Assembly (NCBI RefSeq): GCF_018987265.1
Contig: NZ_CP076854.1
Span: 62,001 to 126,000 of the forward strand
Direction: 5' to 3'
DNA from: Rhizobium sp. WYJ-E13
GTDB taxonomy: Bacteria; Pseudomonadota; Alphaproteobacteria; Rhizobiales; Rhizobiaceae
Length of the DNA stretch: 64,000 nt
Position numbers and translations under genes: made by a program. Below the pieces are notes generated by a model. The model made no database searches. It saw only the letters and a list, made by a program, of their open reading frames with translations, and was not told where the DNA came from. This document shows positions 1 to 7,576 of this stretch, piece after piece. How positions within the stretch are numbered: the stretch's first letter is position 1; every line of letters begins with the position of its first letter.

Positions 1-475
1 CCTTAACCGCGGCGTAGGTCGCGTAGAATGGAGCACCGATCAACGCGATGCCGGAGGTGACGTTGACGACAAGCCCGTCGCCGGACGCGCGCAGGTGGGG
101 GAGAGCAGCCTGCGTCAACAGAATAGGAGCAACAAGGTCGACCTCGACCATCGTCCTTATTTCTGCCTCCGTCGTCTTTTCAATACGACCGGCGCGCACC
201 CCGCCCGCGTTATTGACGAGAACATCGAGCCCGCCAAGTGCCGCAATTGCCTGGTCCAGAGACCGGGACCGACCCTCCGGGGTAGCCACATCCGCCTGGA
301 CGCCGCTGACCGGCAATCCCCTTTCCTGGAGATCCCTGACAGCCTGAACCAGCCGCTCGAAGTTTCGCCCGGTAACGATGACCCGAGCTCCTTTCGCCAG
401 CATGGCACGTGCAATGGCGAAGCCGATGCCACTGGAGCCACCGGTGATGAGAACGCGCTTACCTTCGAGATTCAT
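1..475 (-). CDS. SDR-family oxidoreductase, partial (3' end cut by window)
   Basis: NAD(P)-dependent short-chain dehydrogenase; about 158 residues are visible from the ATG at 475 and the frame stays open to the window edge. The N-terminus carries the Rossmann nucleotide motif TGGSSGIG right after the first beta strand, followed by VNNAGG near residue 90; the catalytic YxxxK region falls at the cut (YATYAAVKA). It lies 34 bp downstream of the peroxiredoxin gene on the same strand, so the two probably form an operon. The substrate cannot be read from the sequence. Confidence 0.85.
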   Translation of the reverse strand, partial: MNLEGKRVLITGGSSGIGFAIARAMLAKGARVIVTGRNFERLVQAVRDLQERGLPVSGVQADVATPEGRSRSLDQAIAALGGLDVLVNNAGGVRAGRIEKTTEAEIRTMVEVDLVAPILLTQAALPHLRASGDGLVVNVTSGIALIGAPFYATYAAVK

Positions 476-509
476 GGTTCTACCTCGCTTCTTCTTTAGG
501 GCATTCTGT

Positions 510-1163
510 CTACGCAGTTTCAGCTGCCCTTAGGGCTGCTACTATTGCTTCAGGCGCGAGACGCTTGCGGTAGTCCGCTTCGGCGCGTGCAAGCTGCACA
601 CGGCCATTGCGACCGATCACGAACGTTGCGGGTATCGGTAGCTCCCAGCTGTCATCTCCATTGATCGCTGCGAGATCGATGCCAAAGGAGGAATAAGCTG
701 CCTTGAGATCCTCGGGCAATGTGTAGACGAGGCCGAATTTCCGAGCGACCACATTGCCGGTGTCGCTGAGGACGTCGAAAGTGAGACTATTCTTCTCCGT
801 CATCGACAGCGAGCCGTCCGGCTTTTGCGGCGAAATGGCGATGAGAGAGCCGCCGGCTTCCGTAATCGCGGGTAAGGCATGCTCGTAGGCAGCGAGCTGA
901 ATGTTACAGTACGGGCACCAGGCGCCGCGATAGAAGCTGAGAACAACGGGACCACTTGCCAGTGTCTCCAGCAACGAGATCGTTTCGCCCGTCACACCAG
1001 GCAACGAGAATTCAGGAGCGAGATCACCAGGTTTGGGAACGCGATCGAACGGAAAGCCAGAAGTGAGCACCTCGATCTTCGTGTTCAAAAACGCTGCTGC
1101 ACCGGGAGGCGCGCTTGCCTCGAACTTCGCGTTGAAATCAGCAAGCTCCTGCTCAAGACCCAT
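510..1163 (-). CDS. Peroxiredoxin-like (AhpC/TSA family) protein
   Basis: A 217-residue thioredoxin-fold peroxiredoxin-like protein expected to reduce peroxides in the cytoplasm. The redox motif FYRGAWCPYC puts the two cysteines at about residues 83 and 86 (CxxC), typical of the peroxiredoxin-like subgroup with a helical N-terminal extension. I chose the ATG at 1163 because AGGGAGAC lies 8 bases upstream; an in-frame start at 1202 would add 13 residues without support. The next gene downstream is an SDR oxidoreductase, and a TetR gene is divergent, a common arrangement for stress-responsive reductase loci. A second, now truncated, gene start of the same family lies at 4788-4952. Confidence 0.85.
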   Translation of the reverse strand: MGLEQELADFNAKFEASAPPGAAAFLNTKIEVLTSGFPFDRVPKPGDLAPEFSLPGVTGETISLLETLASGPVVLSFYRGAWCPYCNIQLAAYEHALPAITEAGGSLIAISPQKPDGSLSMTEKNSLTFDVLSDTGNVVARKFGLVYTLPEDLKAAYSSFGIDLAAINGDDSWELPIPATFVIGRNGRVQLARAEADYRKRLAPEAIVAALRAAETA

Positions 1164-1320
1164 TTCGTTTGTCTCCCTGTATGTTGAGCACGTCCCAACC
1201 ATGCAAAAAAGCGTGTGTGGGCGGACGTGCGATTGCGTTTTAAATCACTCGTTATAAAATGTATCGCAGAAAGTTCCCGGCTGTCGCGGAGCCGTAATCA
1301 CGTTATCGAGAGACAAACAG
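1164..1320. promoter_or_regulatory. Divergent intergenic region between peroxiredoxin and TetR genes
   Basis: This 157-bp gap separates two divergently transcribed genes and must hold both promoters and, by the usual TetR arrangement, the operator. An AT-rich stretch around 1240-1265 is the likeliest core. I could not find a convincing long palindrome by eye, so no operator is claimed. Confidence 0.5.
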
Positions 1321-1929
1321 ATGGCCCGGCCCAGAGAATTCGACGAAGAAAAAGTGCTGGAGCTCGCCATGGAGCAGTTTTGGGAACGGGGATGTGAAAC
1401 AACCTCGATCCGGGATCTTGCCCAGGCCATGGGGCTGACGACCGCCAGCATCTACAACGCCTTCGGCGACAAGCGGGCGATTTATCGCCGAGCGCTGGAT
1501 TTTTACATCGAGCGAAGTTTCGGGGATCGGGTCGGGCGTTTTGAATCGAAACCACCACGGCAGGCGATCAATGCCTTCTTTGGCGAAATCATCGAGCGAT
1601 CCTTGGCCGACACAAAGAGGAAAGGCTGCATGCTCGTCAATTCGGCTCTTGAAGTGGCGCCGCATGACGAAGAGTTCCAGCGTGTCGTTGCCAGCGTGCT
1701 TGTGCAAGTCGAGGCCTTCTTCCTACGCTGCGTGGAAAGAGGCCAGGAAGATGGCTCCATCGGCCGGCGCCAACGCGCCGCCGATCTGGCCGGAACGCTG
1801 CTTGGAACCCTGCTTGGCATCCGTGTCCTGGCACGCGCACGCCCGGAAAAAGAGTTGCTCGAAGGCTTGATAAAGCCTGTTTTCGCACTCCTTGAGCCCG
1901 ACGGCGCGAAGCAACTGGAACCTGCATGA
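1321..1929 (+). CDS. TetR/AcrR-family transcriptional regulator
   Basis: A 202-residue repressor-type protein. The N-terminal helix-turn-helix (about residues 27-57) reads SIRDLAQAMGLTTASIYNAF, which is classical TetR, followed by a helical ligand-binding domain with a TetR_C-like pattern (the KGCMLVNSALEV segment around residue 100). It is divergent from the peroxiredoxin/SDR pair and probably regulates that pair and itself. The ligand is unknown; electrophiles or oxidants are plausible from the neighbours but this is inference. Confidence 0.9.
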   Translation: MARPREFDEEKVLELAMEQFWERGCETTSIRDLAQAMGLTTASIYNAFGDKRAIYRRALDFYIERSFGDRVGRFESKPPRQAINAFFGEIIERSLADTKRKGCMLVNSALEVAPHDEEFQRVVASVLVQVEAFFLRCVERGQEDGSIGRRQRAADLAGTLLGTLLGIRVLARARPEKELLEGLIKPVFALLEPDGAKQLEPA

Positions 1930-1995
1930 GCATGAACGAGGGGCGCAGCATGCAAGCTATCTCGTCGGCTTGGCAGGAAATTTCCGTCCGCTCAT

Positions 1996-2021
1996 GTAAC
2001 GACCCGAGCTTTTTCTTCGAA
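1996..2021 (+). promoter_or_regulatory. Putative SigF-type ECF promoter of the sigma/anti-sigma operon
   Basis: GTAACG at 1996-2001, a spacer of exactly 16 bases, then CGAA at 2018-2021. The same geometry (GTAACC, 16 bases, CGAA) stands before the bufferin-type operon at 59444-59469. It resembles the element I recall for Caulobacter SigF. Its position directly before the sigma gene suggests autoregulation. The CGAA box ends only 14 bases before the annotated ATG, so the transcript leader would be very short, or the true start is slightly downstream. Confidence 0.6.
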
Positions 2022-2035
2022 CTGGAATATGTCGG

Positions 2036-2593
2036 ATGAAGAATTCGGCGCGCGAAGAAGAGTGGGCCTCCTGGATGCGATCAGCAGTCGCGGGCGATGG
2101 ACGCGCCTACCACAGATTGCTGACAGCCGTCACGCCTCATCTGCGCGTGATTGCTCGCAAGCGCTGCGAACAATTTGGTGCGCCGGCAAGTGAGGCTGAG
2201 GACGTGGTTCAGGAAGTGTTGCTGGCTATTCATCTCAAGCGGGGCACATGGGATCCATCCCGGCCCCTGGGCCCGTGGATGGCTGCCCTGGTGCGGAACA
2301 AGTTGATCGACAGCCTGCGACGCAGAGGCAGGCAGGCCGCCGTTCCCCTGGAGGACGTAATTGCGACCCTGGAAGGAGATGACGGAGTAGGGGTGGCGGA
2401 CCGGATGGACATCGAACAGATACTGAGCCGCCTGAAGGATCCTCAGCGGACGATCGTCCAATCGATTTCGATAGAAGGTTCGAGCGTTCGCGAGACGGCG
2501 GAGCGTCTGAAGATGACCGAAGTGGCTGTACGTGTGGCGCTGCACCGTGCGCTCAAGTCGTTGTCGGCTCTCTACTCCGAGCCACTGAAATGA
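2036..2593 (+). CDS. sigF: ECF sigma-70 factor, SigF-like
   Basis: A 185-residue ECF sigma factor. Region 2 spans about residues 25-95, with EDVVQEVLLAIH and the DNA-melting segment WMAALVRNKLIDSLRRR; region 4 (about residues 130-180) ends with the helix-turn-helix ETAERLKMTEVAVRVALHRA. The following DUF1109 gene overlaps its stop (ATGA at 2590), the diagnostic sigF-nrsF arrangement known from Caulobacter, where the pair responds to chromium, cadmium and copper-type stress. A SigF-type promoter precedes it. No typical target gene is adjacent here, so targets are probably elsewhere, possibly the operon at 54.5-59.4 kb. A paralogue is at 55154-55774. Confidence 0.85.
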   Translation: MKNSAREEEWASWMRSAVAGDGRAYHRLLTAVTPHLRVIARKRCEQFGAPASEAEDVVQEVLLAIHLKRGTWDPSRPLGPWMAALVRNKLIDSLRRRGRQAAVPLEDVIATLEGDDGVGVADRMDIEQILSRLKDPQRTIVQSISIEGSSVRETAERLKMTEVAVRVALHRALKSLSALYSEPLK

Positions 2594-3225
2594 AGACAGA
2601 AACTCTCATAGAATTGCTCGCCCAGGACGCGCCGGTGAGGTCAAGCCTCACTCACATGCTCCAACAGGCAAGCATCGCGGCCGTTCTGATCGTTGCAATT
2701 GCCTTTTTCTCGGTAATCGGTTTCCGGCATGACATTGGTGCTGCTTTGAACACCGGTCGTTTTCTGTTCAAATTCGTCATCACGGTCGCTCTCGCGATCA
2801 CCGGCAGCCTCGTGATGTATCGTATAGGAAAGCCCGGCGTGCCCTTGCGCTGGTCGGGTTGGGCTTTGCTGGTGCCGTTGGCATTGGCTGTCGGTGCGGC
2901 AGTGTTCGAGCTTTCGGTCATGCCGCCCGAGACGTGGGTGACACGGATGATTGGGCACAATTCCAGGCTCTGTCTGACGATCATTCCGTCTCTGGCGGTC
3001 GGCCCCCTTGCCTGTTTTCTTCTGGCGCTACGACATGGAGCACCGACACGTCCTGCACTTGCCGGGGCGGCTGCGGGTCTGGCGGCAGCCGGGATCGCCG
3101 CCACGTTCTATGCCGCGAATTGCGACGACGACAGCCCGCTCTTCGTCCTCCTCTGGTACCCGATCGCCATTTCCGCCGTCACAGGAGTTGGCGCTTTAGC
3201 TGGTCAAAAGCTGTTGCGATGGTAG
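2590..3225 (+). CDS. nrsF: NrsF-like anti-sigma factor (DUF1109)
   Basis: A 211-residue inner-membrane protein with about six hydrophobic segments, expected to hold the SigF-like factor inactive until metal or oxidative stress. It contains both cysteine positions of the family: RLCLTIIPSL in the fourth-segment region and YAANCDDDSPLF before the last segment. In Caulobacter NrsF two such cysteines are needed for signalling. The start overlaps the sigma gene stop by 4 bp, indicating translational coupling. A second very similar gene of the same length follows 126 bp downstream. Confidence 0.85.
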   Translation: MKTETLIELLAQDAPVRSSLTHMLQQASIAAVLIVAIAFFSVIGFRHDIGAALNTGRFLFKFVITVALAITGSLVMYRIGKPGVPLRWSGWALLVPLALAVGAAVFELSVMPPETWVTRMIGHNSRLCLTIIPSLAVGPLACFLLALRHGAPTRPALAGAAAGLAAAGIAATFYAANCDDDSPLFVLLWYPIAISAVTGVGALAGQKLLRW

Positions 3226-3289
3226 ATCCTTACGTGACGAAAGTCGAATGAGCGGCGCATCGCTTGATGCTTCGACAGGAGAACATCAT

Positions 3290-3310
3290 ATGAACGATTG
3301 CAGGCTTTGA
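3290..3310 (+). other. Six-codon mini-ORF between the two nrsF-like genes
   Basis: ATG AAC GAT TGC AGG CTT TGA (MNDCRL), preceded by AGGAGA about 8 bases upstream, an unusually good ribosome site. It could be a leader peptide, the start of a gene destroyed by deletion, or chance. It sits in the 126-bp gap before the second nrsF-like gene. Confidence 0.25.
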
Positions 3311-3351
3311 TGGTGGACAGGTCTGCTTAAATATTGAGTAGGATTGGCAGC

Positions 3352-3987
3352 GTGAAAACAGAAGACCTGATAACCCTGATAGCGCAGGACACGCGCCGAT
3401 CGGTCAATCTAACATCCGTGCTTTGGGCTGCCGTAGTAGCCGGTGCCTTGGTTTCCGGCCTTGTTTTCTTTTTGACACTGGGATTTCGACATGACATCGG
3501 CCAGGCGATCGAGACAGTGCGCTTCGGCTTTAAGTTCGTTGTCACCCTCTCCCTTTTTGCCGCCGCGTTATCCCTGACTGGGCCTGTCGTTCGACCGGGC
3601 AGCGACATCGCATGCAGACTGTGGCTGCTGTTGATCGCGCCAGTTCTTCTACTTTCAGCGACCGCCTTGGAATTGTTCGTCACGCCGCCCGATGTCTGGC
3701 TGGATAAATTAATTGGCCATAACGCATTGCATTGCCTGACGATCATACCGGCGCTATCCGCATTCCCCGGCACATTTCTCTTCCTCGCCATGCGGGAGGG
3801 CGCACCCGAAAACCCAGGTCTTGCCGGCGCGCTCGCGGGTCTCATATCAGCCGGGATCGCTGCGACGTTCTATGCGACCAACTGTTTCGACGACAGTCCT
3901 CTGTTCGTCGCGACTTGGTATCCTCTGGCGACGCTCATCGTGGTGACTGTCGGCTATTTCGCGGGAAAACGGTTCCTACGATGGTAG
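3352..3987 (+). CDS. Second NrsF-like anti-sigma factor (DUF1109), tandem paralogue
   Basis: A membrane protein of 211 residues, the same length as the preceding gene product. Shared segments include GFRHDIG, HCLTIIPAL and FYATNCFDDSPLF, so both conserved cysteines are kept. I chose the GTG at 3352 because it gives MKTEDLITLIAQD, matching the paralogue start MKTETLIELLAQD; the TTG at 3334 is less likely. It follows the sigma/nrsF pair on the same strand after 126 bp, so it may be co-transcribed. Its partner could be the local sigma, the sigma at 55 kb, or a third one outside the window. Confidence 0.8.
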   Translation: MKTEDLITLIAQDTRRSVNLTSVLWAAVVAGALVSGLVFFLTLGFRHDIGQAIETVRFGFKFVVTLSLFAAALSLTGPVVRPGSDIACRLWLLLIAPVLLLSATALELFVTPPDVWLDKLIGHNALHCLTIIPALSAFPGTFLFLAMREGAPENPGLAGALAGLISAGIAATFYATNCFDDSPLFVATWYPLATLIVVTVGYFAGKRFLRW

Positions 3988-4241
3988 ACGCTCGGGCGGC
4001 AAGCTTCGACATCACTTATGGTAACCCCCGAGAGGGCAGATGTTCCACAGATCGCCGCTCTGTCGCTAGCGCATTCGCGGGTCGATGCTTCTGATCTCCT
4101 TCAAAGCATCAATTGAAGGGAAAACGTTTCTACGCTGCTCGCTTAGCCTGTCAGGAATGGCACGCGTAGCAGGTAGAGCGGCAGCATTGATCTGGAAAGC
4201 TTTCCGGTTAGCTTTCGCAGATTGACCGTCGAACGGCTCAG
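3988..4241. other. Gene-free gap between convergent genes
   Basis: These 254 bp lie between the second nrsF-like gene (+) and the peroxiredoxin::LysR fusion (-). I see no gene. GTAACC occurs at about 4021 but is not followed by CGAA at the right distance. Confidence 0.5.
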
Positions 4242-4952
4242 CTAATCGGCGCGGCCCAGTAGCCTTGAACAGAGATCGGTGAACACACGGACTTTCGCAG
4301 CGCGATGACGTCGCGAAGGGAAGATGGCATAAAGAGAAAAGATCTCGTCGGGCCAGTCAGATAAGAGCTCGACGAGCTTGCCACTTGCCATGATGTGCTG
4401 CGACCCGAGTTCCATGATCTGCGCGATGCCTGCCCCCTCACAGCACGCTCCGATCATTGTCTCGACGTCCGAGACCATCAATCGCGCCGACTGGCGGATC
4501 GGAAACACCTCACTTCCGTGGTGAAACTCCCATTTGAAGGCGCGCCCGGTGGCGGGATCCTGATAATCTATGCAGGTGTGATTGATGAGGTCGCGCGGAT
4601 GCTCAGGCTTGCCGTGTTTGTCCAGGTAGGCCGGGGACGCGACTGTCAAAATCCGGGTCTCCAATATTTTCCGATTGGTGAAACCCGCTACGGGTGGCTC
4701 TCCAAATCGTAAAGCCATATCGAAAGCGTCCGCAACCAGATCACCGACATGATCGCGCATGATCAACTCAAGCCGCAGGTCTGGATGCTTGTCGCCGGCC
4801 TTCAGCGCTTTCTGGGCGGCCCCAGAGGCGATCAGCTCCGCGGTGGCGCGGTGCATCGTCTCGATCACCGAGTAGGGGACGTTGTACGGCGGCTTGCCTG
4901 CTTCAAAATCTGCCTTGAATGCGTCGAGCTTGGATTGCAGGGTCACGGTCAT
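4242..4952 (-). pseudogene. Fusion remnant: peroxiredoxin-like N-terminus joined to LysR effector domain
   Basis: The frame is open, but the protein joins two unrelated families. The first 55 residues (LQSKLDAFKADFEAGKPPYN through KALKAGDK) are the N-terminal helical part of a peroxiredoxin-like protein, lacking all of the catalytic thioredoxin fold. From HPDLRLEL (junction near 4787) to the end it is the effector-binding domain of a LysR regulator, lacking the entire DNA-binding half (TVASPAYLDKHGKPEHPRDL, IDYQDPATG, PSRRHRAAKVR). A deletion between two tandem same-strand genes explains it. A GTG at 4946 is the better-spaced start after AAGGAG. Neither enzyme nor regulator function is expected. 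Confidence 0.8.
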
Positions 4953-5037
4953 TCTCCTTGGATTGAGGTGAGTTTCGGTTTCGAGCATGCCGGACTTCGG
5001 GAACTGCCCTGAAGTCCGGAGATGAAGGGGGGATTGC

Positions 5038-5808
5038 TCAGCCGTTGGCAGCCATGGAGCGGGCGACTTCGGCGGCACTGATGCCTTCAAGCGCCAGACC
5101 ATAGCCACCGTCCTTGTCGACGATCCGGCGCAGCTTCTGGGTCAGTGCGATGCGGGTGTAGCTCGAGGTCAGCGGCGGAAGGGCCGCAATGCCCTCGGCA
5201 ATCTGGTGGGCACGGGCAAGAAGCCTGTCTGCCGGCACGATCTCATTGACGACGCCCCAATCCTTGGCGGTTGCAGCATCCAGCACCTGGCGAGTGAGAA
5301 TGAAGTAGCGGCCACGGATGCTGCCGATCACTTCCGGCCAGAGCAGATTGACGCCATCACCGGGCACGATGCCGAACTCGAAATGCGGCTTGTCCTGGAA
5401 GACCGTTTCCGGCGTCGCAAGAATGATGTCGGTCAAAAGCGCGTATTCGGAATGCAACAGGACGGGACCGTTCAGCGCCGTGATCATTGGCACCTCGATG
5501 TCGAGGATGTTCATGAGAACTTTGCGGCCTTCGCGAAAGATCTTGTCGTAGCCGCGCGGCGAGAAGAAATCGAAGCCTTCGGGGCTAATGGCGTCCATGA
5601 AGGCGTCACCCGAGCCGGTGAGGATCACGACGCGGTTCTCACTATCAGCACCGATCTGGTGGAAGAGATCGACGAACTGCTCATGCGTGTGGCCGTTGAA
5701 GACGAGTTTGCCGCCGTCTGTGTGCAGCGCGACCTCAAGCACGCCGCTTGCCGAGCGGGTCAGGCGGGCATTTGGGAAACTGTTCTTGTAAGATTCGAAT
5801 TTGGACAT
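5038..5808 (-). CDS. Crotonase-family hydrolase, 6-oxocamphor hydrolase-like
   Basis: A 256-residue enoyl-CoA hydratase/isomerase-fold protein. It resembles the beta-diketone C-C hydrolase branch (6-oxocamphor hydrolase) more than true enoyl-CoA hydratases: it has ITALNGPVLLHSEY (His119), GIVPGDG (Asp151) and a Glu near residue 243, which line up with the His/Asp/Glu set I recall for 6-oxocamphor hydrolase. The usual CoA-enzyme oxyanion motifs are only partly kept. If so it would cleave a cyclic diketone rather than hydrate an enoyl-CoA. It sits between a GST and the fused gene on the same strand, 45 bp after the GST gene. The substrate is unproven. Confidence 0.7.
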   Translation of the reverse strand: MSKFESYKNSFPNARLTRSASGVLEVALHTDGGKLVFNGHTHEQFVDLFHQIGADSENRVVILTGSGDAFMDAISPEGFDFFSPRGYDKIFREGRKVLMNILDIEVPMITALNGPVLLHSEYALLTDIILATPETVFQDKPHFEFGIVPGDGVNLLWPEVIGSIRGRYFILTRQVLDAATAKDWGVVNEIVPADRLLARAHQIAEGIAALPPLTSSYTRIALTQKLRRIVDKDGGYGLALEGISAAEVARSMAANG

Positions 5809-5852
5809 GGGTGTACTCCTGTATGTCTCGGTAGGATTGGTGGATGAAAGGA

Positions 5853-6473
5853 TCAGGCGGCTGGCACGAGGGCTTCGGCCATGGCGGTGGCCCGTTGGAC
5901 GGCGGGGCGTGCAGCGACGGCTTCATACCAGCGAGAAAGGTTGGGATGGCCTTCAAGTCTCAGGCCGGGGAATTGTATCCGCCACATCCAGCCGAAATGG
6001 GCGATGTCGGCGATCGTGAACTCTTCTCCAGCCATAAAGGGCTGCGAGGCGAGCCTGGCGTCGAGCAGGCCGAGGATCCGCTCGGCTTCGGTGACGAAGC
6101 GGGCTTCGGCAATCGGCTGCGGCTCGGGCGACGAGCGCTTGAAGAAGCCGGCATTGCCGAAGGCTGGGCTCAAGCCCGAAGCATGGAAGAAGAGCTGTTC
6201 GAAGACGCGAGCTCGGCTGGCACTTTCCTGCGGCAGCAGCTTGCCAGTCTTCTCGGCGAGATAAACGAGGATGGCGGCGCTCTCGGTCAAGACGAAATCG
6301 TCATCGACCAGAACCGGCACTTTGCCGTTCGGGTTGAGAGCGAGGAATGCCTCAGCCTTCTGCTCACCCTTGCGCACATTGACCGGCTTCAGCGTGTAAG
6401 GCAGCCCCATCTCTTCGAGCGCGATCAGCACTTTGACGCTGTTCGGAGTGGCAAAGGCGTGGACTTCGATCAT
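5853..6473 (-). CDS. Glutathione S-transferase family protein
   Basis: A 206-residue cytosolic GST. The N-terminal thioredoxin-like domain begins MIEVHAFATPNSVKVLIAL, with NPNGKVPVL and the gamma-glutamyl-binding pair ESAAILVYLAE (about residues 64-74). The helical C-terminal domain ends in the N-capping motif FTIADIAHFGW. It is the first gene of a minus-strand set with the crotonase and is divergent from a LysR gene 108 bp away, which probably controls it. Confidence 0.85.
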   Translation of the reverse strand: MIEVHAFATPNSVKVLIALEEMGLPYTLKPVNVRKGEQKAEAFLALNPNGKVPVLVDDDFVLTESAAILVYLAEKTGKLLPQESASRARVFEQLFFHASGLSPAFGNAGFFKRSSPEPQPIAEARFVTEAERILGLLDARLASQPFMAGEEFTIADIAHFGWMWRIQFPGLRLEGHPNLSRWYEAVAARPAVQRATAMAEALVPAA

Positions 6474-6581
6474 CGTTCATCTCCATCGGATCGTGTTCCG
6501 TTGGAGGCAGTTATGACCATTCCTCTCACCTTGCGGCAGGCGCGTTGAGGCGATAACGCTTATTCCGAAGGAGAATAGGCA

Positions 6582-7460
6582 ATGGACAGACTACAGGCGA
6601 TGACCGCCTTTGTGCGGGTGGTGGAGACGGGGTCGTTCTCAGCGGCGGCTCGCCAGATCGGCGTCGGCCAGCCGGCGATCTCGAAAACAATCGCGCAACT
6701 GGAGGATCGCCTGCAGGTCCGCCTTCTCATCCGCTCCACCCACGGCCTGACGCCGACCGATGCAGGCTTGCGTTTCTTTGAGCGGGCAAGAACAGCAATC
6801 CAGGAAGCCGACGAGGCGGAGCTGGAAGCAAAGGGCTCTGGCGCGGGCCTGTCGGGCCGCCTCCGGATCTGCGCAGCGACCACCTTTGCCAGGATCATGG
6901 TCCTGCCGCATCTGTCACAGTTCATGGACAGCCATCCGGATCTCGACGTCGACGTCCTCCTGGACGATCGCGTCATCGACCTCATATCCGAGGGTATAGA
7001 CGTGGCGCTGAGAATGGGCGAGCTCGCCGATTCCTCTGCCGTAGCGAGGAGGCTCGCCACCGGTCGCCGCTCCGTGATGGCGACGCCCGCCTATCTCGAA
7101 CGTCACGGCATGCCGCTCGTGCCGGCTGATCTCGCGGCCCATCAGGCCGTCGTCTATACCCAGCTTGGCAACAACTGGATCTTCAGCCGTGAGGGAACGG
7201 AAGCTTCCGTGGCCGTCACCGGCAGGGCCCGTTTCAGTGCCGCGGAAGGCATCCGAACCGCCGTCTTGTCGCATATGGGCCTGGCGGTTGCTTCCGACTG
7301 GATGTTTGCGCCGGAATTAGCCGACGGCACGGTGCGGCGTGTCCTGGAGGACTGGGACCTTCCGCCTATCGATCTTTGGACCGTCTTCCCAACCGGCAGG
7401 TTGGCGAGCGCAAAGGCGAGGGCGTTCACCGATTTCGCGGAATCGATGGTCGCTGGGTAA
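6582..7460 (+). CDS. LysR-family transcriptional regulator
   Basis: A 292-residue LysR protein: N-terminal winged helix-turn-helix in residues 1-60 (MTAFVRVVETGSFSAAARQI, then a typical recognition helix) and a C-terminal substrate-binding domain with VALRMGEL and MATPAYLERHG. It belongs to the DsdC/CrgA-like branch that often controls a neighbouring oxidoreductase or GST. It is divergent from the GST/crotonase set; GAAGGAGAAT precedes the ATG. Confidence 0.9.
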   Translation: MDRLQAMTAFVRVVETGSFSAAARQIGVGQPAISKTIAQLEDRLQVRLLIRSTHGLTPTDAGLRFFERARTAIQEADEAELEAKGSGAGLSGRLRICAATTFARIMVLPHLSQFMDSHPDLDVDVLLDDRVIDLISEGIDVALRMGELADSSAVARRLATGRRSVMATPAYLERHGMPLVPADLAAHQAVVYTQLGNNWIFSREGTEASVAVTGRARFSAAEGIRTAVLSHMGLAVASDWMFAPELADGTVRRVLEDWDLPPIDLWTVFPTGRLASAKARAFTDFAESMVAG

Positions 7461-7576
7461 AGCGTGTGATAGAGAATGACTGACGTCTCGTCCTCTGCAG
7501 ATGAAGGCAGAGGTTTCGGTGTAACTCAAGTGCTAAAATGGCGATCAGCTGGCAGCTATCGGAAGTCCGCGACGTC

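Noticed and set aside
4021-4044. GTAACC at about 4021 as a third SigF-type promoter
   Set aside because: No CGAA at a 16-base distance.
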